From contig CAMQJB010000002.1 of NCBI GenBank assembly GCA_947002045.1, forward strand, positions 14,550-78,549: a stretch of DNA of 64,000 nucleotides, given 5' to 3'. The notes beneath the pieces are model-generated. The model was not told where the DNA came from, ran no database searches, and saw only the letters and a list, made by a program, of their open reading frames with translations. Below, piece by piece: positions 36,003 to 45,296 of this stretch (its first letter is position 1; the number at the start of each line of letters is the position of its first letter). The position numbers and the translations under genes are program-made. Origin of the DNA: an uncultured Collinsella sp. (GTDB lineage: Bacteria; Actinomycetota; Coriobacteriia; Coriobacteriales; Coriobacteriaceae).

Positions 36003-37798
36003 TCGACGAGGAGAACAAGTCCGCAACCATGCCAGAGACGTCGGCCGCCCCCGCGACCGCGCCGGCTCATGCCGCCCCGGCGGGCCATGCGCCCGTGGAG
36101 CCCGAGGACACTGTGTTCTCCCTGCCTCTTTCGCATGTAACGCATGATATTTCGGATCTCGCCGATAACGAGGACGAAGAGGATGCCGCAGCGGCGCCCA
36201 TCGGCGCACATGCTGCGGAACAGCCCACAGCGCCCGAAGCAACCCCGGCGCCGGCTCACTTTGCAGAGCCCGTCGCCGCGGCAATCAACGAGAGCGCTGC
36301 GGTGTTTGCGGCACCCGAGCCCGCCGCGCCGGCGTTTCCCATAGCCCCGGCATCCGAGGTTGCGCCCGCGTCTACGCCGGCGCCCGAGCCTATAGACGTC
36401 AGCCCGCAAGACGACGAGTCGACCGCCCGCGTGTCCGAGGAGCCCGACTCCCCGGACACCGGCGATTCCGAATCAAACGCCGAGACCGACACCGTCTCTC
36501 CCGGTGACACAGCCGAGATCGACGTTGCCGCCGTTGAGGCCAAGCTCAAAGACCCCGGCTCGACCATGAGCTTTGAGCCCCTGACCGAGGAGCGCATCGA
36601 GACCGACTCGACCTATGATGCCGGCACCACCACGCAACTCATGTGGGGCGCCCGCTCCGACGTTGGCTGCGTGCGCCCGCACAATGAGGATTCCTACCTG
36701 GTGCAGTCGCCGCTCTTTTGCGTATGCGACGGCATGGGTGGTCACGCTGCCGGCGAGGTAGCCTCTTCCATCGCCGTCGAGACTATTGCCAAGACGGCCC
36801 CACAGTCCGCCGACGCAGCACGCCTGGCCGCAGCCGTCGAGGCAGCCAACGCCGCCGTAATCGAGGCGGCCCTGAACGGCCTGGGCAAGCCCGGCATGGG
36901 CTGCACAGCCACCTGCGCCTACATCGAAAACGACACGCTCGCCATCGCCCACGTGGGCGACTCTCGCGCCTATCTGCTCCACGAGGGCACGCTCATCCGC
37001 GTGACCCGCGACCACTCCTACGTGGAGGAGCTCGTGGACGCCGGCGAGATCACGGCAGACGAGGCTCGCGTCCACCCCAACCGTTCGGTCATCACCCGCG
37101 CACTGGGCTCGGACCCCGCCATGTATGCCGACCACTTCACTCTGCATATCGAGGAAGGCGACCGCCTGATCCTGTGCTCTGACGGCCTCTCGAGCATGAT
37201 TCCCGATAGCGATATCGAGAACATCGCCACGCAGTCCTCAACCGCGCAAATCTGCGTCGACAACCTAGTGGACGCGGCGCTTGCCGCCGGCGGCCACGAC
37301 AACGTGACCGTAGTAGTCGTTGACCTGGTTGACGATGGCGTCATGCGCGAGGCGCAACGCGTGCGTCGCCGCAACGTTACTATCGCCGCCATCCTGGCCC
37401 TCGTCTTTGTGCTGGCAGCTGGCATCTGGGCCTACACGGGTGTCACCGGCTCGTACTACCTGGGTACCTACCAGGGCAATGTCGCCGTCTGGCGCGGCCT
37501 GCCCGGCAAGCCACTCGGACTCAAGCTCCACTGGCTCGAAAGCGAAACCAGCATCAAGCTGTCCGACCTGCCCGAAGACACGCAAAACCGCCTCAAGGCG
37601 GGCATTCCGCAAACAAGTGCCGACGATGCGCAGGACACGATATCCAAGTACCGCCACCAGATCGACGAGGAGCAGACCCGCCAGGTGATCGACGCGCAAA
37701 CGATTCGCGACAACACCAATCAGGGATCGACCTCCGAATCAGATTCCGAGAAAACCGCCGAACAGTCCGCCGAGGCCGAAGCCTCCGATAAGAATTAG
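35999..37798 (+). CDS. pstP: PP2C-type Ser/Thr phosphatase with long acidic N-terminus
   Basis: 599 residues. An unusual ~200-residue Ala/Pro/Glu-rich region precedes the PP2C domain (~212-445): GARSDVGCVRPHNEDSYLV, CDGMGGHAAGE, GMGCTATCAY, HVGDSRAYL, LILCSDGLSSM and GGHDNVTVVVVD, so all metal-binding aspartates are present. One span (~462-482) and a ~115-residue external domain follow, as in PstP. The start at 35999 is coupled to fhaB; the second in-frame ATG (residue 11) is also possible. It reverses the kinases of this operon. The N-terminal acidic extension is not part of standard PstP. Confidence 0.92.
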   Translation: MIDEENKSATMPETSAAPATAPAHAAPAGHAPVEPEDTVFSLPLSHVTHDISDLADNEDEEDAAAAPIGAHAAEQPTAPEATPAPAHFAEPVAAAINESAAVFAAPEPAAPAFPIAPASEVAPASTPAPEPIDVSPQDDESTARVSEEPDSPDTGDSESNAETDTVSPGDTAEIDVAAVEAKLKDPGSTMSFEPLTEERIETDSTYDAGTTTQLMWGARSDVGCVRPHNEDSYLVQSPLFCVCDGMGGHAAGEVASSIAVETIAKTAPQSADAARLAAAVEAANAAVIEAALNGLGKPGMGCTATCAYIENDTLAIAHVGDSRAYLLHEGTLIRVTRDHSYVEELVDAGEITADEARVHPNRSVITRALGSDPAMYADHFTLHIEEGDRLILCSDGLSSMIPDSDIENIATQSSTAQICVDNLVDAALAAGGHDNVTVVVVDLVDDGVMREAQRVRRRNVTIAAILALVFVLAAGIWAYTGVTGSYYLGTYQGNVAVWRGLPGKPLGLKLHWLESETSIKLSDLPEDTQNRLKAGIPQTSADDAQDTISKYRHQIDEEQTRQVIDAQTIRDNTNQGSTSESDSEKTAEQSAEAEASDKN

Positions 37799-37814
37799 AA
37801 AGGGAGTGCCGCTT

Positions 37815-40685
37815 ATGAGTCGCCGCAACACCGAGCTGCTCTTGCTCATCGCCTCGGCGTTCCCCGTCATCCTGCTGTATGCGATGTACGTCCTCACCGC
37901 GGGCGCTGCCATCTCCTTTGAGACGCTCGCCGTACCGATCGGCCTCTTTGCCGCCTTTGCCGCGGCCCACATTGCCGTGCGCATCTTGGCGCCCGGTGCC
38001 GACCCCGCCATCCTGCCCATCGTATTTATACTTTCGGGCATCGGCATCACGTTCGTGACGCGTCTCGCCCCCGCCCTCGCCATCTCACAGCTCATCATCC
38101 TGTTTGTCTCGGTGGCGCTCATGGTGGGAACGCTTGCACTAGTCAAAAACCTCGACGTGGTCATGCGCTACAAGTACACCTTTGGCATCATCGGCATCAT
38201 TCTGCTGATGCTGCCTATCTTTATCGGCACCACGATCTCGGGCTCCAAGCTGTGGATTCGCATCGCGGGCTTTACCATCCAGCCCGGCGAGTTCGCCAAG
38301 GTCTTTATCGTCCTGTTCCTGGCCGGCTACCTGGCCGAGAACCGCGAGCTGCTCTCCATCTCCAACCGCAAGATTCTGGGCTTTAAGATCCCTCGCCTGC
38401 GACTGCTGCTGCCGCTGTTTGCCGTGTGGGGTGTGTGCCTGCTCGTCGTCGTCTTCGAACGCGATCTGGGTTCGGCCGTGCTGTTCTACACCATCTTCTT
38501 GCTGATGCTCTACGTGGCCACGGGGCGCTTTTCGTATGTCGTTATCGGCCTTGCGCTCTTAGCCGTCGGAGCCGTGGGCGCCTACAAGTTCCTGTCTCAC
38601 GTTCAGGTGCGTTTCCAGGTTTGGCTCGATCCGTTTAAGGACGCCCAGGGCCAGGGCTACCAGATCGTCCAGTCGCTCTTCTCGCTTGCCGATGGCGGTC
38701 TGGTCGGTGTTGGCATCGGCAACGGCATGGCCAACAACATCCCTGTAGTCGAGTCCGACTTTATCTTCTCGGCTATCGGCGAGGAGATGGGCCTTTTGGG
38801 CGGCGGCGCCGTGCTCATCCTGTTTATGCTCTTTGCCGTTCGCGGCCTGACCACAGCTGCCCGCGCAAAGTCCGACCTTGCCGCCTTTAGTGCCACGGGC
38901 CTTACGGCAGCCATCAGCTTCCAGGCCTTTTTGATCGTAGGCGGCGTTACCCGCCTGATCCCGCTGACCGGCGTCACCCTGCCCTTTATGAGCCAGGGCG
39001 GCTCCTCGCTGCTGGCAAGCTTTATCATCGTCGCGCTCCTGCTGCGCGCTGGTGACGAGGCGACCGGACGCGAGGCAGAACTTACCGGCACCGGCACCAT
39101 GGCCGCCATCACCGATGATCAGGTCGCATCTGCCGCCGCCCCGACGGGCACGCGCTTTGCCACCTCGTCTTCCTACGGCAGTGGCAGCCATTCCGTCGGC
39201 TCGCGCATGCGCCGTCGCCTGCTCGACACACCTGAATCCGGTGTGCTCGGCCGCGTGGCGCTCGCCAACCGTCTAACCCGCGCGGTGCTCGCCTTTACGG
39301 CGCTGTTCGCCATCCTTATCGGCAACCTCACCTATGTCCAGGTCATCAAGGCCAAGGACTATCAGGACATGCCGACCAACAACCACACCATCGCCCGCTC
39401 CAAGTACATCCAGCGCGGCTCCATCATCACGTCCGACGGCGTGACGCTGGCCGAGTCGCTGCAGCAGGAGGACGGCACCTACGTACGCTCCTACCCCAAC
39501 GGTAATCTGGCAGCACACGTGGTTGGCTACGTGAGCCAGCAGTATGGCACCACCGCCATCGAGAGCGTCATGAACGACACGCTCACCGGTTCTAAGGACT
39601 ACTCCAGCTGGAACAACGCCATCGCGTCGCTCGCGGGCCAGACCCAGCCGGGCAACACCGCCAAGCTCACCATCGACTCGCGCATCCAGACGGCTGCCGA
39701 GCAGGCGCTCAAGGGCTTTAAGGGCGCTGTAGTGGTCATCGACCCGCGTACCGGCGCGGTTCTCGCATGTGCCAGCTCGCCCACTTACGACAACACCAAC
39801 ATCGATGCCCTGCTGCAGACGGGCGGCGGCGAGGACGGCTCCATGTACAATCGTGCCATGGACGCGCTGTACACGCCGGGCTCAACGTTTAAGGTCGTTA
39901 CGCTTTCCGCGGCACTCGAGACCGGTACCGCCAGCCTTACCAGCACCTACCAGGCGCCCGGCTCCATGGACATCGGCAACGCACCGGTCACCAACTATGC
40001 CAACGAGAGCTACGGCACCATCAGCCTGCAGCAGGCCTTTGCCGTGTCCTCCAACGTCGTCTTTGGCCAGGTGGCAAACGAAGTTGGCGCAAACACGCTC
40101 GTGCAGTTTGCCAACGCCTTTGGCTACGGCCAAAAGCTCGGCCAGGACCTGACCTCCGCGGCCTCCATCATGGCCGACCCGTCGCTCATGACCGAGTGGG
40201 AGACCGCCTGGGCCGGCGCCGGCCAGCCTGTCGGCATGGACCACACGCCCGGCCCGCAGACCACCGTCATGCAAAACGCCGTAATTGCCGCCGCCATCGC
40301 TAACAGCGGCGTGGTCATGGACCCGTACTTTGTAGCCCAGGTACTCGCCCCGGACGGAACCGTGGTCAAGACCACGCAGTCCCGCTCGCTGGGTCAGGCC
40401 GTCAGCTCCGCCACGGCCGACCAGGTCAAGCAGGCCATGCTTGCCGTCGTCCAGTCCGGCACCGGCACCGATACCCAAATCCCCGGCGTCAAGGTCGCCG
40501 GCAAGACTGGCTCGGCCGAGACCGGCGGCACCAACGTCAACTCGATGTTCGTTGGCTTTGCACCTTACGATTCACCCACAGTCGCTATCTCGGTGGCCTT
40601 AGAGGATTACGACAAGCATGACGTCAAGGCCGCCAAGATCGCCGGCATCGTCCTGACCGCGGCGCTTGCCGCACAGGGAGCGTGA
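37815..40685 (+). CDS. SEDS glycosyltransferase (RodA/FtsW) fused to class B PBP transpeptidase
   Basis: 956 residues in one uninterrupted frame from the ATG at 37815 (AAAGGGAG upstream). Residues 1-~410 are a SEDS protein with about ten spans; the conserved loop W-x-D-P-F-x-D with Asp276 and GQGYQIVQSL is intact. After a ~55-residue linker, one span (~485-505) leads into a class B PBP: a pedestal region with RGSIITSDG, then a transpeptidase with S690-T-F-K693 (TPGSTFK), S745-S-N747 and K897-T-G. SEDS proteins polymerise glycan and bPBPs cross-link it; in most bacteria they are two chains that pair in the membrane (RodA-PBP2). Here the cognate pair is covalent, sitting where rodA-pbpA are separate in other actinobacteria. 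Confidence 0.92.
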   Translation: MSRRNTELLLLIASAFPVILLYAMYVLTAGAAISFETLAVPIGLFAAFAAAHIAVRILAPGADPAILPIVFILSGIGITFVTRLAPALAISQLIILFVSVALMVGTLALVKNLDVVMRYKYTFGIIGIILLMLPIFIGTTISGSKLWIRIAGFTIQPGEFAKVFIVLFLAGYLAENRELLSISNRKILGFKIPRLRLLLPLFAVWGVCLLVVVFERDLGSAVLFYTIFLLMLYVATGRFSYVVIGLALLAVGAVGAYKFLSHVQVRFQVWLDPFKDAQGQGYQIVQSLFSLADGGLVGVGIGNGMANNIPVVESDFIFSAIGEEMGLLGGGAVLILFMLFAVRGLTTAARAKSDLAAFSATGLTAAISFQAFLIVGGVTRLIPLTGVTLPFMSQGGSSLLASFIIVALLLRAGDEATGREAELTGTGTMAAITDDQVASAAAPTGTRFATSSSYGSGSHSVGSRMRRRLLDTPESGVLGRVALANRLTRAVLAFTALFAILIGNLTYVQVIKAKDYQDMPTNNHTIARSKYIQRGSIITSDGVTLAESLQQEDGTYVRSYPNGNLAAHVVGYVSQQYGTTAIESVMNDTLTGSKDYSSWNNAIASLAGQTQPGNTAKLTIDSRIQTAAEQALKGFKGAVVVIDPRTGAVLACASSPTYDNTNIDALLQTGGGEDGSMYNRAMDALYTPGSTFKVVTLSAALETGTASLTSTYQAPGSMDIGNAPVTNYANESYGTISLQQAFAVSSNVVFGQVANEVGANTLVQFANAFGYGQKLGQDLTSAASIMADPSLMTEWETAWAGAGQPVGMDHTPGPQTTVMQNAVIAAAIANSGVVMDPYFVAQVLAPDGTVVKTTQSRSLGQAVSSATADQVKQAMLAVVQSGTGTDTQIPGVKVAGKTGSAETGGTNVNSMFVGFAPYDSPTVAISVALEDYDKHDVKAAKIAGIVLTAALAAQGA

Positions 40686-40817
40686 TGCCCATGATTGAAT
40701 CGGACACCCGAGGCGCGCCGCGGCCGAAGAGTTAGCGGCAACGCGCCACACGGCCCCAGCGGCCACATCGTAGGTACTACACACATCGTTGAGCGAATAG
40801 TTATGTTAGGAGCAGGA

Positions 40818-42761
40818 ATGGAACAGAGGGTCCTCGGGGGAAGATACCTCCTCAAGGATAAGGTGGGAACAGGCGGCATGGCGACCGTCTACCGTGCACA
40901 GGACCAGGTCCTCGACCGCACGGTAGCCGTCAAGATCATGCTGCCACAGTATGCTGGCGACGCAACCTTCGCCGCACGCTTTAAGCAGGAGGCACAGGCA
41001 GCAGCCGGCCTCTCCTCCCCCTATATCGTGGGCGTCTACGATTGGGGCAAGGACGGCGACACCTATTACATCGTCATGGAGTACCTGCGCGGCACCGACC
41101 TTAAGAGCGGCATCAAGAGCCACGGCGCCCTCGACCCCAAGAAGGTCGCCCAGATCGGCTCGCAGATCAGCTCTGCGCTTTCGGTCGCCCACAAGCACGA
41201 GATCATCCACCGCGACATTAAGCCGCAGAACATCATGGTGCTGCCCGACGGCAACATCAAGGTGATGGACTTTGGCATCGCGCGTGCCAAGAACAGCCAC
41301 CTCACGCAAGATAACAACGTGCTGGGAACCGCCCACTACGTCAGCCCCGAGCAGACCCGCGGTCAGGACCTCGGCCCCACCTCGGATATCTACTCGCTGG
41401 GCGTCGTGATGTACGAGTGCGCCACCGGCCGCGTTCCCTTTGACGGTGACGACGCCATCTCGGTCGCACTCAAGCAAGTCAACGAGTTGCCTATTCCGCC
41501 GAGCCAGATCAACTCCGGTGTCGACGCCGACCTTGAGCGCATCATCCTCAAGTGCATGGAGAAGGACCCGGCAAACCGCTTCCAGACCGCCGACGAGCTT
41601 CGTCAGGTGCTCAACAGCTACCTGTCGGGCCGTGCCGTCAACGTCTCGGAGCCCACGCGCATCATCGGTGCCCCCGGTGAGCTGGGCGCCACCAAGACTC
41701 GCGAGCTTTCCGATCAGACGCGCGCCATGGTGCGTCCCGTCTCGGGCGTGAGCGGCCAGAATACCGCCCGTAGCTCGGTTTCGGGCTCCACCGGCTCCTA
41801 CGAGGTCGAAAAGCCCAAATCCAACAAGAACAAGATCATCGCCGCCGTGGTGGCAGCCGTTGCCGTCATCGGCATCGTGGTGGCCTTTGCCACAGGACTC
41901 TTTGGCGGCGAGCAGGTCACCGTGCCCGATGTGCTGGGCAAGGACCAGCAGACTGCCGTCGAGCTGATCAAGGAAGCCGGCCTGGAGGTCGGCACCGTCG
42001 ACCAGAGCTACAACGACGACGTCGACGAGGGCAAGGTTGCCGAGCAGACCCCCAACGGCAACGCCAAGAAGCCCAAGGGCACGCGCGTGAACCTGGTGGT
42101 CTCCAAGGGCCCCAAGCCCTCCGAGAAGGTTGAGGTTCCGCAGCTCGTTGGCCTGACCAAGGACCAGGCCGAGGCAGCGCTGGCAAGCGTTGGCCTTAAG
42201 GGCAGCGCTTCCGAGGAAGCCAACGAAGCCGAGGAAGGCCAGGTCTTTGAGCAGGGCACCGATGCCGGCAAAGAAGTCGAGAAGGGCACGACCATCTCGT
42301 ACAAGGTCTCGAGCGGCCCGGATACCACCTCTGTTCCCGATCTGACTGACATGACCGAGTCCCAGGCGCGCAATGCGCTCGACATGGCCGGCTTTGGCGT
42401 TAACGTGAGTTATCAGGAGAACGACTCGGTTACCGAGGGCACGGTGATTAGCTGGAACCCCAGCGGCAAGCAGAAGCCCGGCGCCACGATTACCGTCGTC
42501 ATTGCCAAGAAGTCCGGCAAGGCGAGCGTTCCGGGCAATCTGTACGGTAAGAGCATCTCTGCCGCCGTCACCGCGCTCAACAATGCCGGCTTCTACAACA
42601 TCGCGTTCTGCGACCAGAACGGCAACCCCGTGAGCGGCAACGAAAACGCCACCGTCACGGGCGTCTCCCCCACCGGCAAGCAGTCCACCGACAGCACGAT
42701 CACGTTGACGGTTTCGCTTTCTGGCTCCGATTCGGGCGACGATTCCGGCACGACTAACTAG
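40818..42761 (+). CDS. pknB: PASTA-domain Ser/Thr kinase PknB
   Basis: 647 residues from the ATG at 40818, which has AGGAG six bases upstream; an ATG at 40803 is also in frame. The kinase domain (~10-275) has VGTGGMATVYRA, VAVKIM with Lys39, HRDIKPQN with Asp133, MDFGIAR and GTAHYVSPEQ. A juxtamembrane linker and one span (~355-378, IAAVVAAVAVIGIVVAFATG) follow, then four external PASTA repeats (~380-640; VPDVLGK, VPQLVGL, VPDLTDM, VPGNLYGK), which bind peptidoglycan fragments. It closes the operon and follows the SEDS-PBP fusion by 132 bases. Confidence 0.95.
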   Translation: MEQRVLGGRYLLKDKVGTGGMATVYRAQDQVLDRTVAVKIMLPQYAGDATFAARFKQEAQAAAGLSSPYIVGVYDWGKDGDTYYIVMEYLRGTDLKSGIKSHGALDPKKVAQIGSQISSALSVAHKHEIIHRDIKPQNIMVLPDGNIKVMDFGIARAKNSHLTQDNNVLGTAHYVSPEQTRGQDLGPTSDIYSLGVVMYECATGRVPFDGDDAISVALKQVNELPIPPSQINSGVDADLERIILKCMEKDPANRFQTADELRQVLNSYLSGRAVNVSEPTRIIGAPGELGATKTRELSDQTRAMVRPVSGVSGQNTARSSVSGSTGSYEVEKPKSNKNKIIAAVVAAVAVIGIVVAFATGLFGGEQVTVPDVLGKDQQTAVELIKEAGLEVGTVDQSYNDDVDEGKVAEQTPNGNAKKPKGTRVNLVVSKGPKPSEKVEVPQLVGLTKDQAEAALASVGLKGSASEEANEAEEGQVFEQGTDAGKEVEKGTTISYKVSSGPDTTSVPDLTDMTESQARNALDMAGFGVNVSYQENDSVTEGTVISWNPSGKQKPGATITVVIAKKSGKASVPGNLYGKSISAAVTALNNAGFYNIAFCDQNGNPVSGNENATVTGVSPTGKQSTDSTITLTVSLSGSDSGDDSGTTN

Positions 42762-42816
42762 TCGAGGACCCATCACCCGCAGCGGCTAGGGCCGCAAACA
42801 TATTCGCTCAACGGCT

Positions 42817-42840
42817 CCCGCTTGCTCCCCCGCAAGCGGG
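42817..42840 (+). terminator. Terminator of the pknB operon
   Basis: CCCGCTTGC, loop TCCCCC, GCAAGCGGG, followed by CGCTTTATTTAT. It lies 55 bases after the pknB stop. Confidence 0.8.
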
Positions 42841-42976
42841 CGCTTTATTTATCGACAGACCATGACCCCTTAGCAACGCAAAGAGGCCCGCAAAAGCGAG
42901 CCTCCCAGGTGACAACAGAATATGTAATGCAGTAATTACTGGCCGCAGAACTTCACCATGATCTCGACCATGGACT

Positions 42977-43007
42977 CTTGCCTATGGACAAAATGTCCAT
43001 AGGCAAG
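42977..43007. promoter_or_regulatory. Perfect 14-bp palindrome of unknown role
   Basis: CTTGCCTATGGACA (42977-42990) and its exact complement (42994-43007) are separated by AAA. There is no U-run on either side. It could be a hairpin or a regulator site. The rest of 42841-43255 shows no complete gene; reading leftward, 42944-42975 could encode a short tail (EIMVKFCGQ then stop) of a lost gene. Confidence 0.4.
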
Positions 43008-43255
43008 GAGATGAAAGAGTAAGGACAACGCCCTCTAAAAGAAGGCCGTATATGAAGATTGCATATCCCTTTTGCCTTCATATACTCAAGAAGCACCCCT
43101 CGAAGCGCTCCTGAGAGGCCCCCTTGGATGCAACCCAGGGGATCCAGATTCTGGTAGACATCGGCGCAGCAAAATCCTGCCGCGCAGGCACGAACGGACA
43201 TCTTGACTCCTAACGCAATGCGGGGCGCCCCAAGACACCCCGCCACGACAAAAAA

Positions 43256-44128
43256 CTAGTTCTCGTAGACCAGCGGGTGGCCCCAACTGCCCTCGATCTT
43301 GCAGGTCTCCGCCGCAAAACCGGCAGCGAAGTCCAAGCTCTCGCGAATCGCGGCCTCGCCGCACTCGCCGGCCTTCTTCTTGGAAAGATAGGTGACCAAA
43401 AACGCCGTCAGCAGTGAATCGCCGGCCGCCATAGCGTCTTTGAGCTCCTCGGGCGCCACGGGCTTGATGCCCTGCTCGTAGAAGTTTTCGCCGTCATAGG
43501 CGACGGAGCCCTTGCTCCCGCGCGATGCGCATACGATTTGAGGGCCAAGGGCCTTCACCCACTCGAGCTTCGCCTTGATATCCTCCAGGGAAGCGTCGCC
43601 CATGGACATAAAGGCGTACGTCACAAATGGCGCAATCTGCCCGAAGTACTCGTCGGTGGAGTCATCGGAGAAGTCGAAGCTGATAGGCACGCCGGCAGCC
43701 TTGATCTTGGGGAGCTCGCGCTCGGTGAAGCAGTAGTTGCCGCTGTGCACCAAATCGAAGCCGCTGACGTACTCGGCGGCGAAGCGGTCTATCACGTAGC
43801 GCATGTCGCCACGTATGCCGCCTTCATTGGAGCCCAGGAAGATACGGTCCCCGGTCTCGTCAACGGTCACGCGAGCGGCGCCGTTGACGCCCAGGACCTG
43901 CTGGCAGCGAAGAAGCTCGACGCCCTCGTCCTCGAGCGATGCTATAACGTGCTCGGCCTCCTCATCTGATCCGAAGATTCCCATGTAGGCGCTGCGATCG
44001 ACGCCGAGCTTCTTGGCGAAGACGGCGAAGTTAACTGCATTGCCGCCGGGATACATGGTCTTGATGTGCTCGTACTTATCGACAACGTTGTCTCCAAAGC
44101 CAAGCACGCTTATAGGATAGGCTGCCAT
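43256..44128 (-). CDS. frlD: PfkB-family sugar kinase, fructoselysine 6-kinase type
   Basis: 290 residues from the ATG at 44128 behind GGAG. It is a PfkB/ribokinase fold: an early GFGDNVVDKYEH and PGGNAVNFAVFAKKLG substrate-binding stretch, and near the end DAMAAGDSLLTAFL with the catalytic aspartate. FrlD of the fructoselysine pathway has the same D-x-x-A-A-G-D ending and the same length. It phosphorylates the imported Amadori compound at C6 so that FrlB can split it. Neighbours frlB and frlC (same strand) and the GntR gene complete the pathway. Related psicoselysine or glucoselysine substrates cannot be ruled out. Confidence 0.82.
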   Translation of the reverse strand: MAAYPISVLGFGDNVVDKYEHIKTMYPGGNAVNFAVFAKKLGVDRSAYMGIFGSDEEAEHVIASLEDEGVELLRCQQVLGVNGAARVTVDETGDRIFLGSNEGGIRGDMRYVIDRFAAEYVSGFDLVHSGNYCFTERELPKIKAAGVPISFDFSDDSTDEYFGQIAPFVTYAFMSMGDASLEDIKAKLEWVKALGPQIVCASRGSKGSVAYDGENFYEQGIKPVAPEELKDAMAAGDSLLTAFLVTYLSKKKAGECGEAAIRESLDFAAGFAAETCKIEGSWGHPLVYEN

Positions 44129-44227
44129 GGTTATCTCCATTCAGGTAAACCGCCGTGGTTACGGCGAGCAGACGGGGCGCGAGGGATTCGCACGTCTCAA
44201 CGCGCCTCGCGCCCCGTTTTAAAATCG

Positions 44228-45196
44228 CTAGTACTTCTCGATGCCCATGTAACGACGCACGTCCGGGTGATGGTCGAACACCTTGCCGCGAGCGGAGCGC
44301 AGCTCACAGTTCATCGCGTAGAACAGGATTGGATCAAGGAACGCGCGAACGCTCGCCGGTACTTGGTCCATGCCGTACTCCATGGCGTCGAGCACCATAA
44401 GAGTGTCGGTATGGGTCTCGAGGAATGCGAGGGCGCGCTCATCCATGGCTCGGCACTCACTAGAAGACATCTGCAGGAAGTAGAAGACTCCGGGCTCGGT
44501 CACCTCGAAGGGGCCGTGGAAGTACTCGCCGGAGTGGATATAGGCGCAGCTCTGCCACTGCATCTCCATAAGCGAGCAGATAGCGAAGCCATAGGCCTGG
44601 CTAAACACGGGACCGGACCCCAAGATATACAGGAACTTGTGGTCCTGGCACAGGGCGGCAAAACGGTCGCAGAGTTCGGCGTTGACCTTCTCGCGAGCTG
44701 CAGGCAGGATCTGGTCCATCTTGGCGATGCCTTCGTACATGTCGGCAAGGTCGGCATAACCTTCCTGCTGATCCAGGAGCTCGGAAGCGAGAGCCAAAGA
44801 GATGCCGGCGGGCACCTCCGCCTGCGGAACTCCCTCGCCCCACGGATATACCCAGCACGTCCACTCACCGTTATCGATGCCGGAACCCGCGTTGTCCGTC
44901 TGCACGATAACGGTCGCGCCCGCCGCCTTGGCGATCGAGCACGCATCGATTACCTCGGGGGTGTTGCCGGAGTGGCTGCAAGCGATGACAAGGGACTTTT
45001 CGCCCAGGCGCTTGGGACGCATGATATCGAACTCGCGGGCGGTATACGCCTCGCTGGCAAACGTAGTCGCCTCGCGCTTGAGCAGCTCGTGGGCGGGCAG
45101 CAGGTCGATGAGGGAGCCGCCGCAGGCAACCCAGAAGACGCTATCGAAACCGCCCTTTTCAGCGATTGCGTCGGCGATAAGATCATGTGCGTTCAT
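44228..45196 (-). CDS. frlB: SIS-domain deglycase, fructoselysine-6-phosphate deglycase type
   Basis: 322 residues from the ATG at 45196 (AAGGAAG upstream). Two SIS domains: the first has VACGGSLIDLLPAHELL and IACSHSGNTPEVIDA, the second YILGSGPVFSQAYG and HSGEYFHGPFEV. It closes with DHHPDVRRYMG, very like the DHNPDERRYYG ending of FrlB. The C-terminal histidine and the glutamate of 'SGEYFHGP' are the expected catalytic residues. The reaction gives glucose-6-phosphate plus lysine. It is second in the minus-strand order frlC-frlB-frlD. Confidence 0.82.
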   Translation of the reverse strand: MNAHDLIADAIAEKGGFDSVFWVACGGSLIDLLPAHELLKREATTFASEAYTAREFDIMRPKRLGEKSLVIACSHSGNTPEVIDACSIAKAAGATVIVQTDNAGSGIDNGEWTCWVYPWGEGVPQAEVPAGISLALASELLDQQEGYADLADMYEGIAKMDQILPAAREKVNAELCDRFAALCQDHKFLYILGSGPVFSQAYGFAICSLMEMQWQSCAYIHSGEYFHGPFEVTEPGVFYFLQMSSSECRAMDERALAFLETHTDTLMVLDAMEYGMDQVPASVRAFLDPILFYAMNCELRSARGKVFDHHPDVRRYMGIEKY

Positions 45197-45296
45197 TGTT
45201 ATTCTTCCTTTCGATACGGCGGACGAATCCGCCAACGTTTACTGCGAGTCTTCTCGTCAAGCGTGTTGACTTCCCCACGCGAATGGGAGCTACGCG

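Noticed and set aside
42944..42975. A possible C-terminal tail, EIMVKFCGQ and stop, downstream of frlD.
   Set aside because: Too short to name; nothing upstream continues the frame.
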